Origin: an uncultured Lachnospiraceae bacterium
Lineage (GTDB): Bacteria > Bacillota > Clostridia > Lachnospirales > Lachnospiraceae
NCBI GenBank assembly: GCA_910587895.1
Contig: CAJUOE010000168.1
Coordinates: 1-20,444 of the forward strand
Direction: 5' to 3'
DNA length: 20,444 bases
The position numbers were made by a program, and so were the translations under genes. Positions 7,937 to 14,291 of this stretch are shown here, one piece after another (position 1 is the first letter of the stretch; every line of letters starts with the position of its first letter). The notes below the pieces were generated by a model. That model did not search any database. It saw only the letters and a list, made by a program, of their open reading frames with translations, and was not told where the DNA came from.

Positions 7937-8185
7937 ATGGCAAGAATCATACCTATTCCGATTGGCCCGATCTATCCGGGCGGAGAGTGCCAGGGCATTA
8001 TCCATGTCATACAGAAAGGAGACACCCTGTATAATCTGGGGAAACTGTATCATGTGAGCGTGGGGCAGCTGATATTTGCGAATCCTTTTGTAGATATCTA
8101 TAATCTGCAGATCGGCGATGAACTGTGCATTCCGGCTGCGGTTTCGCCGATGCCTATCGGCGCGGGCGAACGAAACCAGTATTGA
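7937..8185 (+). CDS. Small LysM-domain protein
   Basis: The 82-residue protein consists of a short proline-rich N-terminus and one LysM domain (about residues 21-66, IHVIQKGDTLYNLGKLYHVS through LQIGDELCIP). LysM domains bind N-acetylglucosamine-containing polymers such as peptidoglycan. There is no signal peptide or membrane segment. Many small LysM proteins of spore-forming Clostridia stay in the mother cell and join the spore coat or cortex interface, which is a reasonable but unproven role here. GGAGG lies about ten bases before ATG 7937, which supports this start. Two cysteines (C18 and C64) flank the domain. Its stop codon TGA is embedded in the -35 box of the next gene's promoter. Confidence 0.85.
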   Translation: MARIIPIPIGPIYPGGECQGIIHVIQKGDTLYNLGKLYHVSVGQLIFANPFVDIYNLQIGDELCIPAAVSPMPIGAGERNQY

Positions 8186-8210
8186 CAAACCTTTCCAGAA
8201 AATTTATAAT
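8182..8210 (+). promoter_or_regulatory. Consensus sigma-A promoter of the rhomboid-like gene
   Basis: TTGACA (8182-8187), a spacer of exactly 17 bp and TATAAT (8205-8210) match the vegetative consensus at all 12 positions. The -35 box contains the TGA stop of the LysM gene (8183-8185). Transcription would start near 8217, about 50 nt before ATG 8268. Confidence 0.85.
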
Positions 8211-8267
8211 GAAATCTAACTATAATTTTGGATAACATATCATTCTACTTATCATACGAGGTGCATT

Positions 8268-9107
8268 ATGAATTTTCTAAATAAAATGGAACGGAAGTTT
8301 GGCAGATATGCGGTTCCGAACCTGACATTCTGGTTGATTGGAGCCTGGATACTTGGATATATCATTCAGTATACGATGCCGCAGGTGCAGGGACTTTTGA
8401 CGCTGGAACCGCGTCTGATCCTGCATGGACAGGTGTGGAGGATTGTATCGTGGCTTTTGATTCCCCCGCCTGTCAACATCCTGTTCCTGATTTTCTTCAT
8501 ATCCTGTTATTATTTTATCGGGACGTCCATTGAACAGGCAATCGGTACCTTCCGCTACAATGTGTATCTGTTTGGCGGGCTGTTGTGTTCGGTTCTGGGT
8601 GCGTTTATCCTGTATCTCATTTACTATCTGGCAGCAGGAATACCGGTAACAGGCATTGGATATTATTTTAGTACGCAGTATGTGACGATGTCGCTGTTCA
8701 TGGCGTATGCGTCTATTTTTCCCAATACGCAGTTCCAGTTGTGGTTCATCATTCCCTTTAAGGCAAAATGGCTGGGAATTATTGATGCAGTCTGGATGGT
8801 ATTTATGTTTATCGTAAGCAACTGGGCGGGAAGGGTGGCAATCCTTGCCTCGCTGATGAATTTCCTGATATTTTTCTTCAGCACCCGGAATTATAAGAAA
8901 TATTCCCCGCATGAGATACGCAGGAAACAGGTTTACCGCCAGCAGATGCGCCAGGCGCAGAGCGTTACCAAGCATAAATGCGCAATCTGCGGCAGGACAG
9001 AAAAGGACGGGGACGATTTGCAGTTCCGTTTCTGCTCGAAGTGTGAGGGCAATTACGAATACTGTCAGGATCATCTGTTTACCCACCAGCATATCCACCG
9101 AAGTTGA
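8268..9107 (+). CDS. Rhomboid-fold membrane protein without catalytic residues, with C-terminal zinc module
   Basis: The 279-residue protein has about six hydrophobic segments between residues 18 and 205. Its N-terminal half fits the rhomboid layout, including the loop-1 WR motif (GQVWRIVSWLLIPP, 54-67). Active rhomboid proteases need GxSG in transmembrane segment 4 and a His in segment 6. Here the matching stretches read TQYVTMSLFMAYASIFPN and NWAGRVAILASLMNFL, with neither. It is therefore probably a pseudoprotease of the Derlin/iRhom kind, perhaps binding or holding membrane clients. A basic linker (about 207-235) leads to a likely zinc-binding tail: C238, C241, C256, C259, C266 and histidines 269, 273 and 275. 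GAGGTG precedes the ATG. It has its own consensus promoter, and its stop codon lies in the glnS promoter. Confidence 0.75.
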   Translation: MNFLNKMERKFGRYAVPNLTFWLIGAWILGYIIQYTMPQVQGLLTLEPRLILHGQVWRIVSWLLIPPPVNILFLIFFISCYYFIGTSIEQAIGTFRYNVYLFGGLLCSVLGAFILYLIYYLAAGIPVTGIGYYFSTQYVTMSLFMAYASIFPNTQFQLWFIIPFKAKWLGIIDAVWMVFMFIVSNWAGRVAILASLMNFLIFFFSTRNYKKYSPHEIRRKQVYRQQMRQAQSVTKHKCAICGRTEKDGDDLQFRFCSKCEGNYEYCQDHLFTHQHIHRS

Positions 9108-9132
9108 CAAATGGGGGTTTAGAAATTATAAT
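9104..9132 (+). promoter_or_regulatory. Consensus sigma-A promoter of glnS
   Basis: TTGACA (9104-9109), a 17-bp spacer and TATAAT (9127-9132) match the consensus perfectly. The TGA stop of the rhomboid-like gene (9105-9107) lies inside the -35 box, as at the promoter one gene earlier. The predicted start is near 9139, about 70 nt before ATG 9209. Confidence 0.85.
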
Positions 9133-9140
9133 AACATAAT

Positions 9141-9166
9141 GTCTATGCTGCCTGTGGCGGCAAGAC
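9141..9166 (+). promoter_or_regulatory. Hairpin in the glnS leader
   Basis: GTCT (9141-9144) pairs with AGAC (9163-9166), and TGCTGCC (9146-9152) pairs with GGCGGCA (9156-9162), around a 3-base loop with one bulged A and one G-U pair. CTTTTG follows. It lies at the very 5' end of the predicted glnS mRNA. No T-box features (such as the conserved AGGGTGGNACCGCG) are present. Part of this core recurs at 19821-19845. Confidence 0.45.
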
Positions 9167-9208
9167 CTTTTGTCGTTAAAGATATCAGGAACATCAGGAG
9201 GAATACAG

Positions 9209-10885
9209 ATGGAAAACGAAGTGGTTTCCAGGAATTTTATTGAGCAGATTATTGACGAAGATATCAGGGAAGGGCACTGCAAAACAGTAAAGACACGCTT
9301 TCCGCCGGAGCCGAATGGTTATCTTCATATCGGACATGCCAAATCCATTCTTTTGAATTATGGGCTGGCGAAAGAATATGGCGGAGCGTTTAATATGCGT
9401 TTTGACGACACGAATCCCACCAAAGAGAGGACGGAGTTCGTGGAGTCGATCAAGGAAGACATCAAATGGCTGGGGGCAGACTGGGAAGATCGGCTTTTCT
9501 TTGCCTCCGATTACTTTGACCAGATGTATGAGGCCGCGCTTAAACTGATTAAAAAAGGCAAGGCTTATGTATCCGAGCTGAATGCAGAGCAGATCCGTGA
9601 ATACCGCGGAACCCTGACAGAACCCGGCAGGGAAGACCCGGGAAGGTCAAGGAGTATTGAGGAGAATCTTGCACTTTTTCAGGAAATGAAAGATGGAAAA
9701 TACGAGGATGGCGCTATGGTGCTACGTGCCAGGATTGATATGGCGTCGCCCAATATCAATATGAGGGATCCGGTTCTTTACCGGGTGGCGCGCATTTGGC
9801 ATCATAATACGGGAGACAAGTGGTGCATCTACCCGATGTATGATTTTGCGCACCCGATTGAAGACGCGATAGAAGGCATCAGCCATTCCATCTGCACGCT
9901 GGAATTTGAAGACCACAGGCCTTTGTATGACTGGGTAGTCCGCGAGCTGGATTATGAGCATCCACCCAAACAGATTGAGTTTGCCAAGCTCTACCTCACG
10001 AATGTGGTAACCGGCAAGCGTTATATCAAGAAACTGGTGGAAGATAAGATTGTAGACGGTTGGGATGATCCGCGGCTGGTATCCATTGCAGCGCTGAGAA
10101 GGCGCGGCTTTACGCCGGAATCCATTCAGCGCTTTGTAGAACTCTGCGGGGTGTCCAAAGCGAACAGCTCCGTGGATTATGCGATGCTGGAGTATTGCAT
10201 CCGGGAAGATTTAAAGTTAAAACGTTCCAGGATGATGGCGGTGCTTGACCCGATTAAGCTGGTGATTGACAATTATCCGGAAGGGGAAGTGGAATATCTG
10301 GATGCGGCAAATAATTTGGAAAATGAAGAGTTAGGCAGCCGTAAGATTCCATTTTGCCGGGAATTATATATTGAACGCGATGATTTTATGGAGGAGCCGC
10401 CGAGAAAGTATTTCCGGCTGTTCCCGGGCAATGAAGTACGCCTGATGCACGCTTATTTTGTAAAGTGTGAGAGCTTTGTAAAAGATGAGTCCGGAAATGT
10501 AACAGAAGTTCACTGCACCTATGATCCACAGACAAAGGCAGGAAGCGGATTTACCGGACGCAAGGTGAAGGGTACCATTCACTGGGTGCCAGCGCCCTTT
10601 GCAAAGAAATGCGAAGTTCGTCTCTATGAAAATCTGGTAGACGAGGAGAAGGGCGTATACAACAAGGAAGACGGGAGTCTGAATCTGAACCCGAATTCAC
10701 TGCGTATTTTAAAAGACTGCTATATAGAGCCTGCGTTAGCAGAGGCAGAACCCTATGACAGTTATCAGTTTGTAAGACAAGGATTTTTCTGTGCAGATGC
10801 GAAGGACTCCAGGCCGGATGCGCTGGTGTTTAACAGGATCGTATCTTTGAAGAGCTCTTATAAGCTGCCGACACAGAACCAATAG
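9209..10885 (+). CDS. glnS: Glutaminyl-tRNA synthetase
   Basis: This class I synthetase charges tRNA-Gln with glutamine in the cytoplasm. The 558-residue protein has FPPEPNGYLHIGHAKS with the HIGH motif at 40-43, the GlnRS stretch WDDPRLVSIAALRRRGFTPESI, and TGKR (268-271) in place of KMSKS. These features separate it from the related GluRS. I chose ATG 9209 because AGGAGG lies just upstream; a TTG at 9170 in the same frame has none. The length fits the standard bacterial form, and there is no YqeY-like C-terminal fusion. Many Firmicutes lack GlnRS and make Gln-tRNA through GatCAB, so a glnS marks a lineage that has the direct route. It probably heads a transcript with the DUF2225 and MORN genes that ends at 12818. 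Confidence 0.95.
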   Translation: MENEVVSRNFIEQIIDEDIREGHCKTVKTRFPPEPNGYLHIGHAKSILLNYGLAKEYGGAFNMRFDDTNPTKERTEFVESIKEDIKWLGADWEDRLFFASDYFDQMYEAALKLIKKGKAYVSELNAEQIREYRGTLTEPGREDPGRSRSIEENLALFQEMKDGKYEDGAMVLRARIDMASPNINMRDPVLYRVARIWHHNTGDKWCIYPMYDFAHPIEDAIEGISHSICTLEFEDHRPLYDWVVRELDYEHPPKQIEFAKLYLTNVVTGKRYIKKLVEDKIVDGWDDPRLVSIAALRRRGFTPESIQRFVELCGVSKANSSVDYAMLEYCIREDLKLKRSRMMAVLDPIKLVIDNYPEGEVEYLDAANNLENEELGSRKIPFCRELYIERDDFMEEPPRKYFRLFPGNEVRLMHAYFVKCESFVKDESGNVTEVHCTYDPQTKAGSGFTGRKVKGTIHWVPAPFAKKCEVRLYENLVDEEKGVYNKEDGSLNLNPNSLRILKDCYIEPALAEAEPYDSYQFVRQGFFCADAKDSRPDALVFNRIVSLKSSYKLPTQNQ

Positions 10886-10899
10886 AAGGAGGAGGGCAA

Positions 10900-10971
10900 A
10901 TGCGGAGCATTTTCGGAATGCCCTTCTCCGACATGGCAGGGGTCGCGAAGCGGCGCGTGCCGATACCTTAG
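10900..10971 (+). CDS. Possible 23-residue peptide between glnS and the DUF2225 gene
   Basis: ATG 10900 follows a strong AGAAGGAGGAGG (10885-10895) at suitable spacing and opens a 23-codon frame ending in TAG at 10969-10971. The peptide begins MRSIFGMPF and ends KRRVPIP; it is basic at the C-terminus and has no clear membrane segment. The 13-mer TAGAAGGAGGAGG occurs twice, at the glnS stop (10883-10895) and at this frame's stop (10969-10981), where it serves the DUF2225 gene. Hairpin pairings (GCATT 10907-10911 with AATGC 10917-10921, and CGGA with TCCG outside) fall within the frame. It may be a real small protein, a coupling or leader peptide, or simply a duplicated ribosome binding site. 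Confidence 0.4.
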   Translation: MRSIFGMPFSDMAGVAKRRVPIP

Positions 10972-10989
10972 AAGGAGGAGGAAAGTGCA

Positions 10990-11838
10990 ATGAATTTATT
11001 TTCAGGAATGGAGAAATTTGGTCTAAAATCTACGGAGTCCATGCAGCTTTTTGAGGACGAGAAAAAGGACGAGAAAAAGGGGAATGGGGCACATGCAGAG
11101 GAGAAGATACCCGCAGAGTCCGATTTCATATTAGAGAAAACGGTACACTGCAAGGTATGCGACCATGTATTTAAGACAAAGGTAATTAAGAGCGGAAGAG
11201 TGAAACGCCTGGAGCCGGATCGCGATTTAAGACCACGGTTTCAGTATATTGATACCTTAAAATATGACATTACTTCCTGCCCGGCGTGCGGATATACGGC
11301 GATGAACCGCTATTATGAGCATTTGACGCCTGTGCAGATCAAGTTAATCAAGGAACAGATTTCAAGCAACTTCCAGCCGGTGAGCAAGGAAGAGAATGCG
11401 ACATACGATTATGATGAGGTCATTGACCGCTATAAACTCTCGCTTGTGAATACGGTAGTGAAGAAGGGCAAGGACAGTGAGAAAGCGTATACCTGCCTGA
11501 AAATTGCCTGGCTCCTGCGTGGAAAAGCAGAGACAATGTCTGAGAATACGCCGGAGGAGAAAGCAGCAAAGGCAGAATGCCAGAAAGAAGAGGAAGAATT
11601 CTATCAACAGGCATATGAAGGCTTTATGAAGGCCATTTCTGAGGAAATGTTTCCAATGTGCGGCATGGAGCAGAGCACCGTTGATTACCTTCTGGCATAT
11701 ATGGCATATCATTTTAAGAAATATGAGATTGCATCCAAGTTTCTGGCAAGTGTGCTGACTGCGCCTTCTGCAAGCCGGCGCATGAAAGATATGGCATTGG
11801 AGTTGAAAGAAGACATTATTGCAGCGCTGAGAAAATAA
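10990..11838 (+). CDS. DUF2225 family protein
   Basis: The 282-residue protein matches DUF2225, a family common in Clostridia with no established function. Two CxxC pairs (C54/C57 in HCKVCDHVF and C97/C100 in SCPACGYTAMNRYYE) suggest a bound metal, probably zinc. Between them is the conserved stretch RDLRPRFQYIDTLKYDITSCP. The rest is mainly helical, with a TPR-like look to the C-terminal half (YEIASKFLASVLTAPSASRRMKD). There is no signal peptide, so it is cytoplasmic. The N-terminal 50 residues are charged and low in complexity (DEKKDEKKGNG). AGAAGGAGGAGG lies eight bases before ATG 10990. It is followed after 22 bp by the MORN lipoprotein gene, so the two are probably co-transcribed. Confidence 0.85.
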   Translation: MNLFSGMEKFGLKSTESMQLFEDEKKDEKKGNGAHAEEKIPAESDFILEKTVHCKVCDHVFKTKVIKSGRVKRLEPDRDLRPRFQYIDTLKYDITSCPACGYTAMNRYYEHLTPVQIKLIKEQISSNFQPVSKEENATYDYDEVIDRYKLSLVNTVVKKGKDSEKAYTCLKIAWLLRGKAETMSENTPEEKAAKAECQKEEEEFYQQAYEGFMKAISEEMFPMCGMEQSTVDYLLAYMAYHFKKYEIASKFLASVLTAPSASRRMKDMALELKEDIIAALRK

Positions 11839-11860
11839 AATATTGATTGGAGGCATCGTC

Positions 11861-12766
11861 ATGGAACGACGGGGTAGAATTGCTATGGCAAGTGTCGTTA
11901 TGGCATTTGCAGTAATTGTTCTTACCGGTTGTACCACAGAGAAGAATGTCGTTGCGGATAAGCTTCAGCAACAGGCAGAGTACGATGCAGACAAAACCGT
12001 TTCTGATGGGGAGGGAACCCCGAGCCAGGAAACGGAGCAGAGTCCCAAAGAGAAAGAATTACAGGCGGCTGTAGAGGAAGAAAACCGCAAAGCTGCAGAA
12101 GATCCCTATCATGTACTTATGGAGGCTGTGAGGCTGGCAATAGAGGCGGATGACGCTGCAACGCTGCATGACCTTCAGCAGAGCGAGGAGGCAAAAGCGC
12201 TGGCGGCATCTGTGAGAGATGGCGAGCACTATATTTATCTTCCAGATGGAGGAGACAGCGGTAAGGGAATCGGATACTATACATTCCCGGAATGCAGCTG
12301 TAAGCAATGGTATTACGGCGATTACCGGGATGGACAGCGCGAGGGCAAAGGAATCTGGTATTATGTCAGCAATAATACGGAGGATGGCAGCCTTTATAAG
12401 GAAGTCTATGATGGAGACTGGAAAAAAGACGCGCCCAATGGAAAAGGCCGTCAGGTGATTGCGCTGGGCGACAAAGTAGACACAAACAAGAAGTTCAAAG
12501 TAAAGAATGGATTGTTCTATGGGACTTATAAGATCAAGGACAAACTGGAAGACGGCACGGTTGTGCGCGGAAAGTATAAGCTGAAAAAGGGCAAGTATGT
12601 CACGATTTCGGACGAGGAGCTTGAGGCGAACCATTTTGCAGTGCCCAAGGAGCCGCATCTTGCCATCGCCTTTTTATACAATGACGAGGGGGCGGTCAAA
12701 AGCTGCAGCATGGTATATGCGAAAGACGTCACCAAAGGCGTCAAGCATTTTTATCCCAGTGAGTAA
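11861..12766 (+). CDS. MORN-repeat lipoprotein
   Basis: The 301-residue protein starts MERRGRIAMASVV and has a hydrophobic segment ending in the lipobox LTGC, with C24 as the lipidated residue. It is thus an exported membrane lipoprotein. I chose ATG 11861, with TTGGAGG about eight bases upstream; the frame is open back to a TTG at 11843, but that would place the ribosome binding site inside the gene. Residues 28-120 are charged and helical. Two MORN-type motifs follow (YYGDYRDGQREGKGIWYYV, about 151-169, and YDGDWKKDAPNGKG, about 183-196). MORN repeats form small beta-hairpins and often act as binding or spacer modules; the partner is unknown. It is the last gene before the terminator at 12778-12818. 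Confidence 0.85.
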   Translation: MERRGRIAMASVVMAFAVIVLTGCTTEKNVVADKLQQQAEYDADKTVSDGEGTPSQETEQSPKEKELQAAVEEENRKAAEDPYHVLMEAVRLAIEADDAATLHDLQQSEEAKALAASVRDGEHYIYLPDGGDSGKGIGYYTFPECSCKQWYYGDYRDGQREGKGIWYYVSNNTEDGSLYKEVYDGDWKKDAPNGKGRQVIALGDKVDTNKKFKVKNGLFYGTYKIKDKLEDGTVVRGKYKLKKGKYVTISDEELEANHFAVPKEPHLAIAFLYNDEGAVKSCSMVYAKDVTKGVKHFYPSE

Positions 12767-12777
12767 TAATTTAAAAT

Positions 12778-12818
12778 CAGGGCTGGATAACGATGATGTT
12801 ATCCAGCCCTGGTTTTTT
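12778..12818. terminator. Strong bidirectional rho-independent terminator
   Basis: A perfect 14-bp stem (CAGGGCTGGATAAC at 12778-12791 with its complement at 12798-12811) has a 6-base loop, followed by G and six T on the plus strand. On the minus strand the same stem is followed by ATTTT. It lies between the converging MORN and argG genes and can end both transcripts. Confidence 0.95.
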
Positions 12819-12830
12819 GGATCAGACTTT

Positions 12831-14045
12831 CTATTTCTCTGCCTCAGTCATTTTCATTGCACGGACTTTCAGCGGAAGCCCGAACAGGGTGATAAAGCCC
12901 TCTGCGTCGTGATGGTCATAAAGATCACCGGTTGTGAAACTTGCAAGGGACTCACTGTACAGGGAGTAGGGGGAAGTAGTGCCTGCCTTGATGATATTTC
13001 CTTTGTAAAGTTTAAATTTAACTTCTCCGGTCACATATTTCTGTGTGGAGGTTACGAAAGCCTGTACGGCTTCGCGCAACGGCGTAAACCATTTTCCTTC
13101 GTATACGATCTGCGCCATTTTATTGCCCATGTCTTTTTTGACATCCATGGTCGCGCGGTCAAGCACCAGTTCCTCTAACTGCTGCTGTGCCTCCATAAGA
13201 ATTGTTCCGCCGGGGGTCTCATAGACTCCGCGGGACTTCATGCCAACGACGCGGTTTTCCACGATATCGACGATGCCGATGCCGTGCTTGCCGCCGAGAC
13301 GGTTCAGCTCGCGGATGATGTCGGCAACTTTCATGGCTTTGCCGTTGATGGTCTTCGGCACGCCGGATTCAAACGTCATGGTCACGTATTCGCCTTCCTC
13401 GGGAGCTTTCTCCGGGGAAACGCCAAGTACCAGAAGATGGTCGTAATTCGGCTCGCTGGCGGGATCTTCCAGCTCCAGGCCTTCATGGCTGATATGCCAC
13501 AGGTTGCGGTCGCGGCTGTAGCTGCTGTCCGCAGAGAAGGGAAGGTCGATGCCGTGCTCCTTACAGTATGCAATCTCCTCCTCGCGGGACTGCATGTTCC
13601 ATTTGTCATTTCTCCATGCGGCAATGATTTTCAAATCAGGAGCCAGCGCCTTGATGCCCAGCTCAAAACGAATCTGGTCGTTGCCCTTGCCGGTAGCGCC
13701 ATGGCAGATTGCGGTAGCGCCCTCTTTGCGGGCGATTTCAACCAGGCGTTTGGCAATGCCGGGGCGTGCCATCGAGGTTCCGAGAAGATACTTGTTCTCA
13801 TATACGGCGCCCGCCTGTACGCAGGGAATGATATATTCTTCCGCAAATTCGTCTGTGATATCTTCAATGTACAGTTTGGTCGCGCCGGATAATTTTGCGC
13901 GCTCCTCAAGGCCGTCTAATTCTTCGTCCTGCCCGCAGTCGATACAGCAGCAGATAACTTCATAGTCAAAGTTCTCCTTCAGCCATGGAATGATGGCGGT
14001 AGTGTCAAGACCGCCGGAATAAGCTAAAACTACTTTCTCTTTCAT
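12831..14045 (-). CDS. argG: Argininosuccinate synthase
   Basis: It joins citrulline and aspartate with ATP to give argininosuccinate, the step before argininosuccinate lyase in arginine synthesis; it is cytoplasmic and usually tetrameric. The 404-residue length is typical. The N-terminal P-loop AYSGGLDTTAIIPWL (8-22) and the substrate-binding stretch GATGKGNDQIRFE are intact, as is the conserved ASEPNYDHL region. GGAGG lies eight bases before ATG 14045 on the minus strand. It is transcribed away from argC from a promoter whose -35 box lies within an ArgR-type box, so repression by arginine is likely. argH does not follow it; the gene ends at the terminator shared with the MORN gene. Confidence 0.97.
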   Translation of the reverse strand: MKEKVVLAYSGGLDTTAIIPWLKENFDYEVICCCIDCGQDEELDGLEERAKLSGATKLYIEDITDEFAEEYIIPCVQAGAVYENKYLLGTSMARPGIAKRLVEIARKEGATAICHGATGKGNDQIRFELGIKALAPDLKIIAAWRNDKWNMQSREEEIAYCKEHGIDLPFSADSSYSRDRNLWHISHEGLELEDPASEPNYDHLLVLGVSPEKAPEEGEYVTMTFESGVPKTINGKAMKVADIIRELNRLGGKHGIGIVDIVENRVVGMKSRGVYETPGGTILMEAQQQLEELVLDRATMDVKKDMGNKMAQIVYEGKWFTPLREAVQAFVTSTQKYVTGEVKFKLYKGNIIKAGTTSPYSLYSESLASFTTGDLYDHHDAEGFITLFGLPLKVRAMKMTEAEK

Positions 14046-14132
14046 TACTTTTCCTCCGTTTATGCTTGATTCGGGTCAAAAGCCCATGCGTCTCATTTGT
14101 GTAAAAGGGCATGTCTTTTGCTCTTAACATCT

Positions 14133-14161
14133 AATATACAATAAGATGCATAAAATTTCAA
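14133..14161 (-). promoter_or_regulatory. argG promoter
   Basis: On the minus strand, TTGAAA (14161-14156), 17 bp and TATATT (14138-14133) form a good sigma-A promoter. The -35 box and half the spacer lie within the ArgR-type box at 14146-14161, so a bound repressor would block it directly. Confidence 0.7.
14146..14161. promoter_or_regulatory. ArgR-type operator 1 (on the argG promoter)
   Basis: ATGCATAAAATTTCAA fits the ARG-box plan TGnATwwwwATnCA with one deviation. The identical 16-mer occurs again at 14192-14207. ArgR/AhrC hexamers bind such boxes in the presence of arginine; the assignment is by motif and context. Confidence 0.65.
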
Positions 14162-14181
14162 GTGTATAAAAATTAAAAAAA

Positions 14182-14207
14182 ATGCATAAATATGCATAAA
14201 ATTTCAA
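14182..14207. promoter_or_regulatory. ArgR-type operators 2 and 3 (overlapping)
   Basis: ATGCATAAATATGCAT (14182-14197) is a symmetric ARG box with AAAT between two ATGCAT halves. It shares its last six bases with a second box, ATGCATAAAATTTCAA (14192-14207), an exact copy of operator 1. The pair lies just upstream of the argC promoter and 20 bp from operator 1, a layout that suits binding by one ArgR hexamer. A weaker partial match sits near 14163-14176. Confidence 0.7.
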
Positions 14208-14215
14208 AAAAGGTC

Positions 14216-14244
14216 TTTACGAACTGGAAAAGATATACTAAGAT
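14216..14244 (+). promoter_or_regulatory. argC operon promoter (tentative)
   Basis: TTTACG (14216-14221), 17 bp and TAAGAT (14239-14244) match the consensus at four of six positions each. An alternative -10 box, TATACT (14234-14239), lacks a good -35 partner. Either start would lie about 40-50 nt before ATG 14292, downstream of operators 2 and 3. Confidence 0.45.
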
Positions 14245-14291
14245 AAGTAAGGTAACAGATGCGATTCGACATAGAAAGGGAGGAAATCAGC

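Noticed and set aside
8277..9110. Long minus-strand frame opposite the rhomboid-like gene
   Set aside because: It lies fully antisense to a gene with clear membrane segments, a ribosome binding site and a promoter. Its translation is rich in His, Arg and Gln with no domain, as expected of a shadow frame.
9139..9208. T-box riboswitch in the glnS leader
   Set aside because: Only about 70 nt lie between the predicted start and the ATG, and neither the conserved T-box antiterminator sequence nor a terminator is present.
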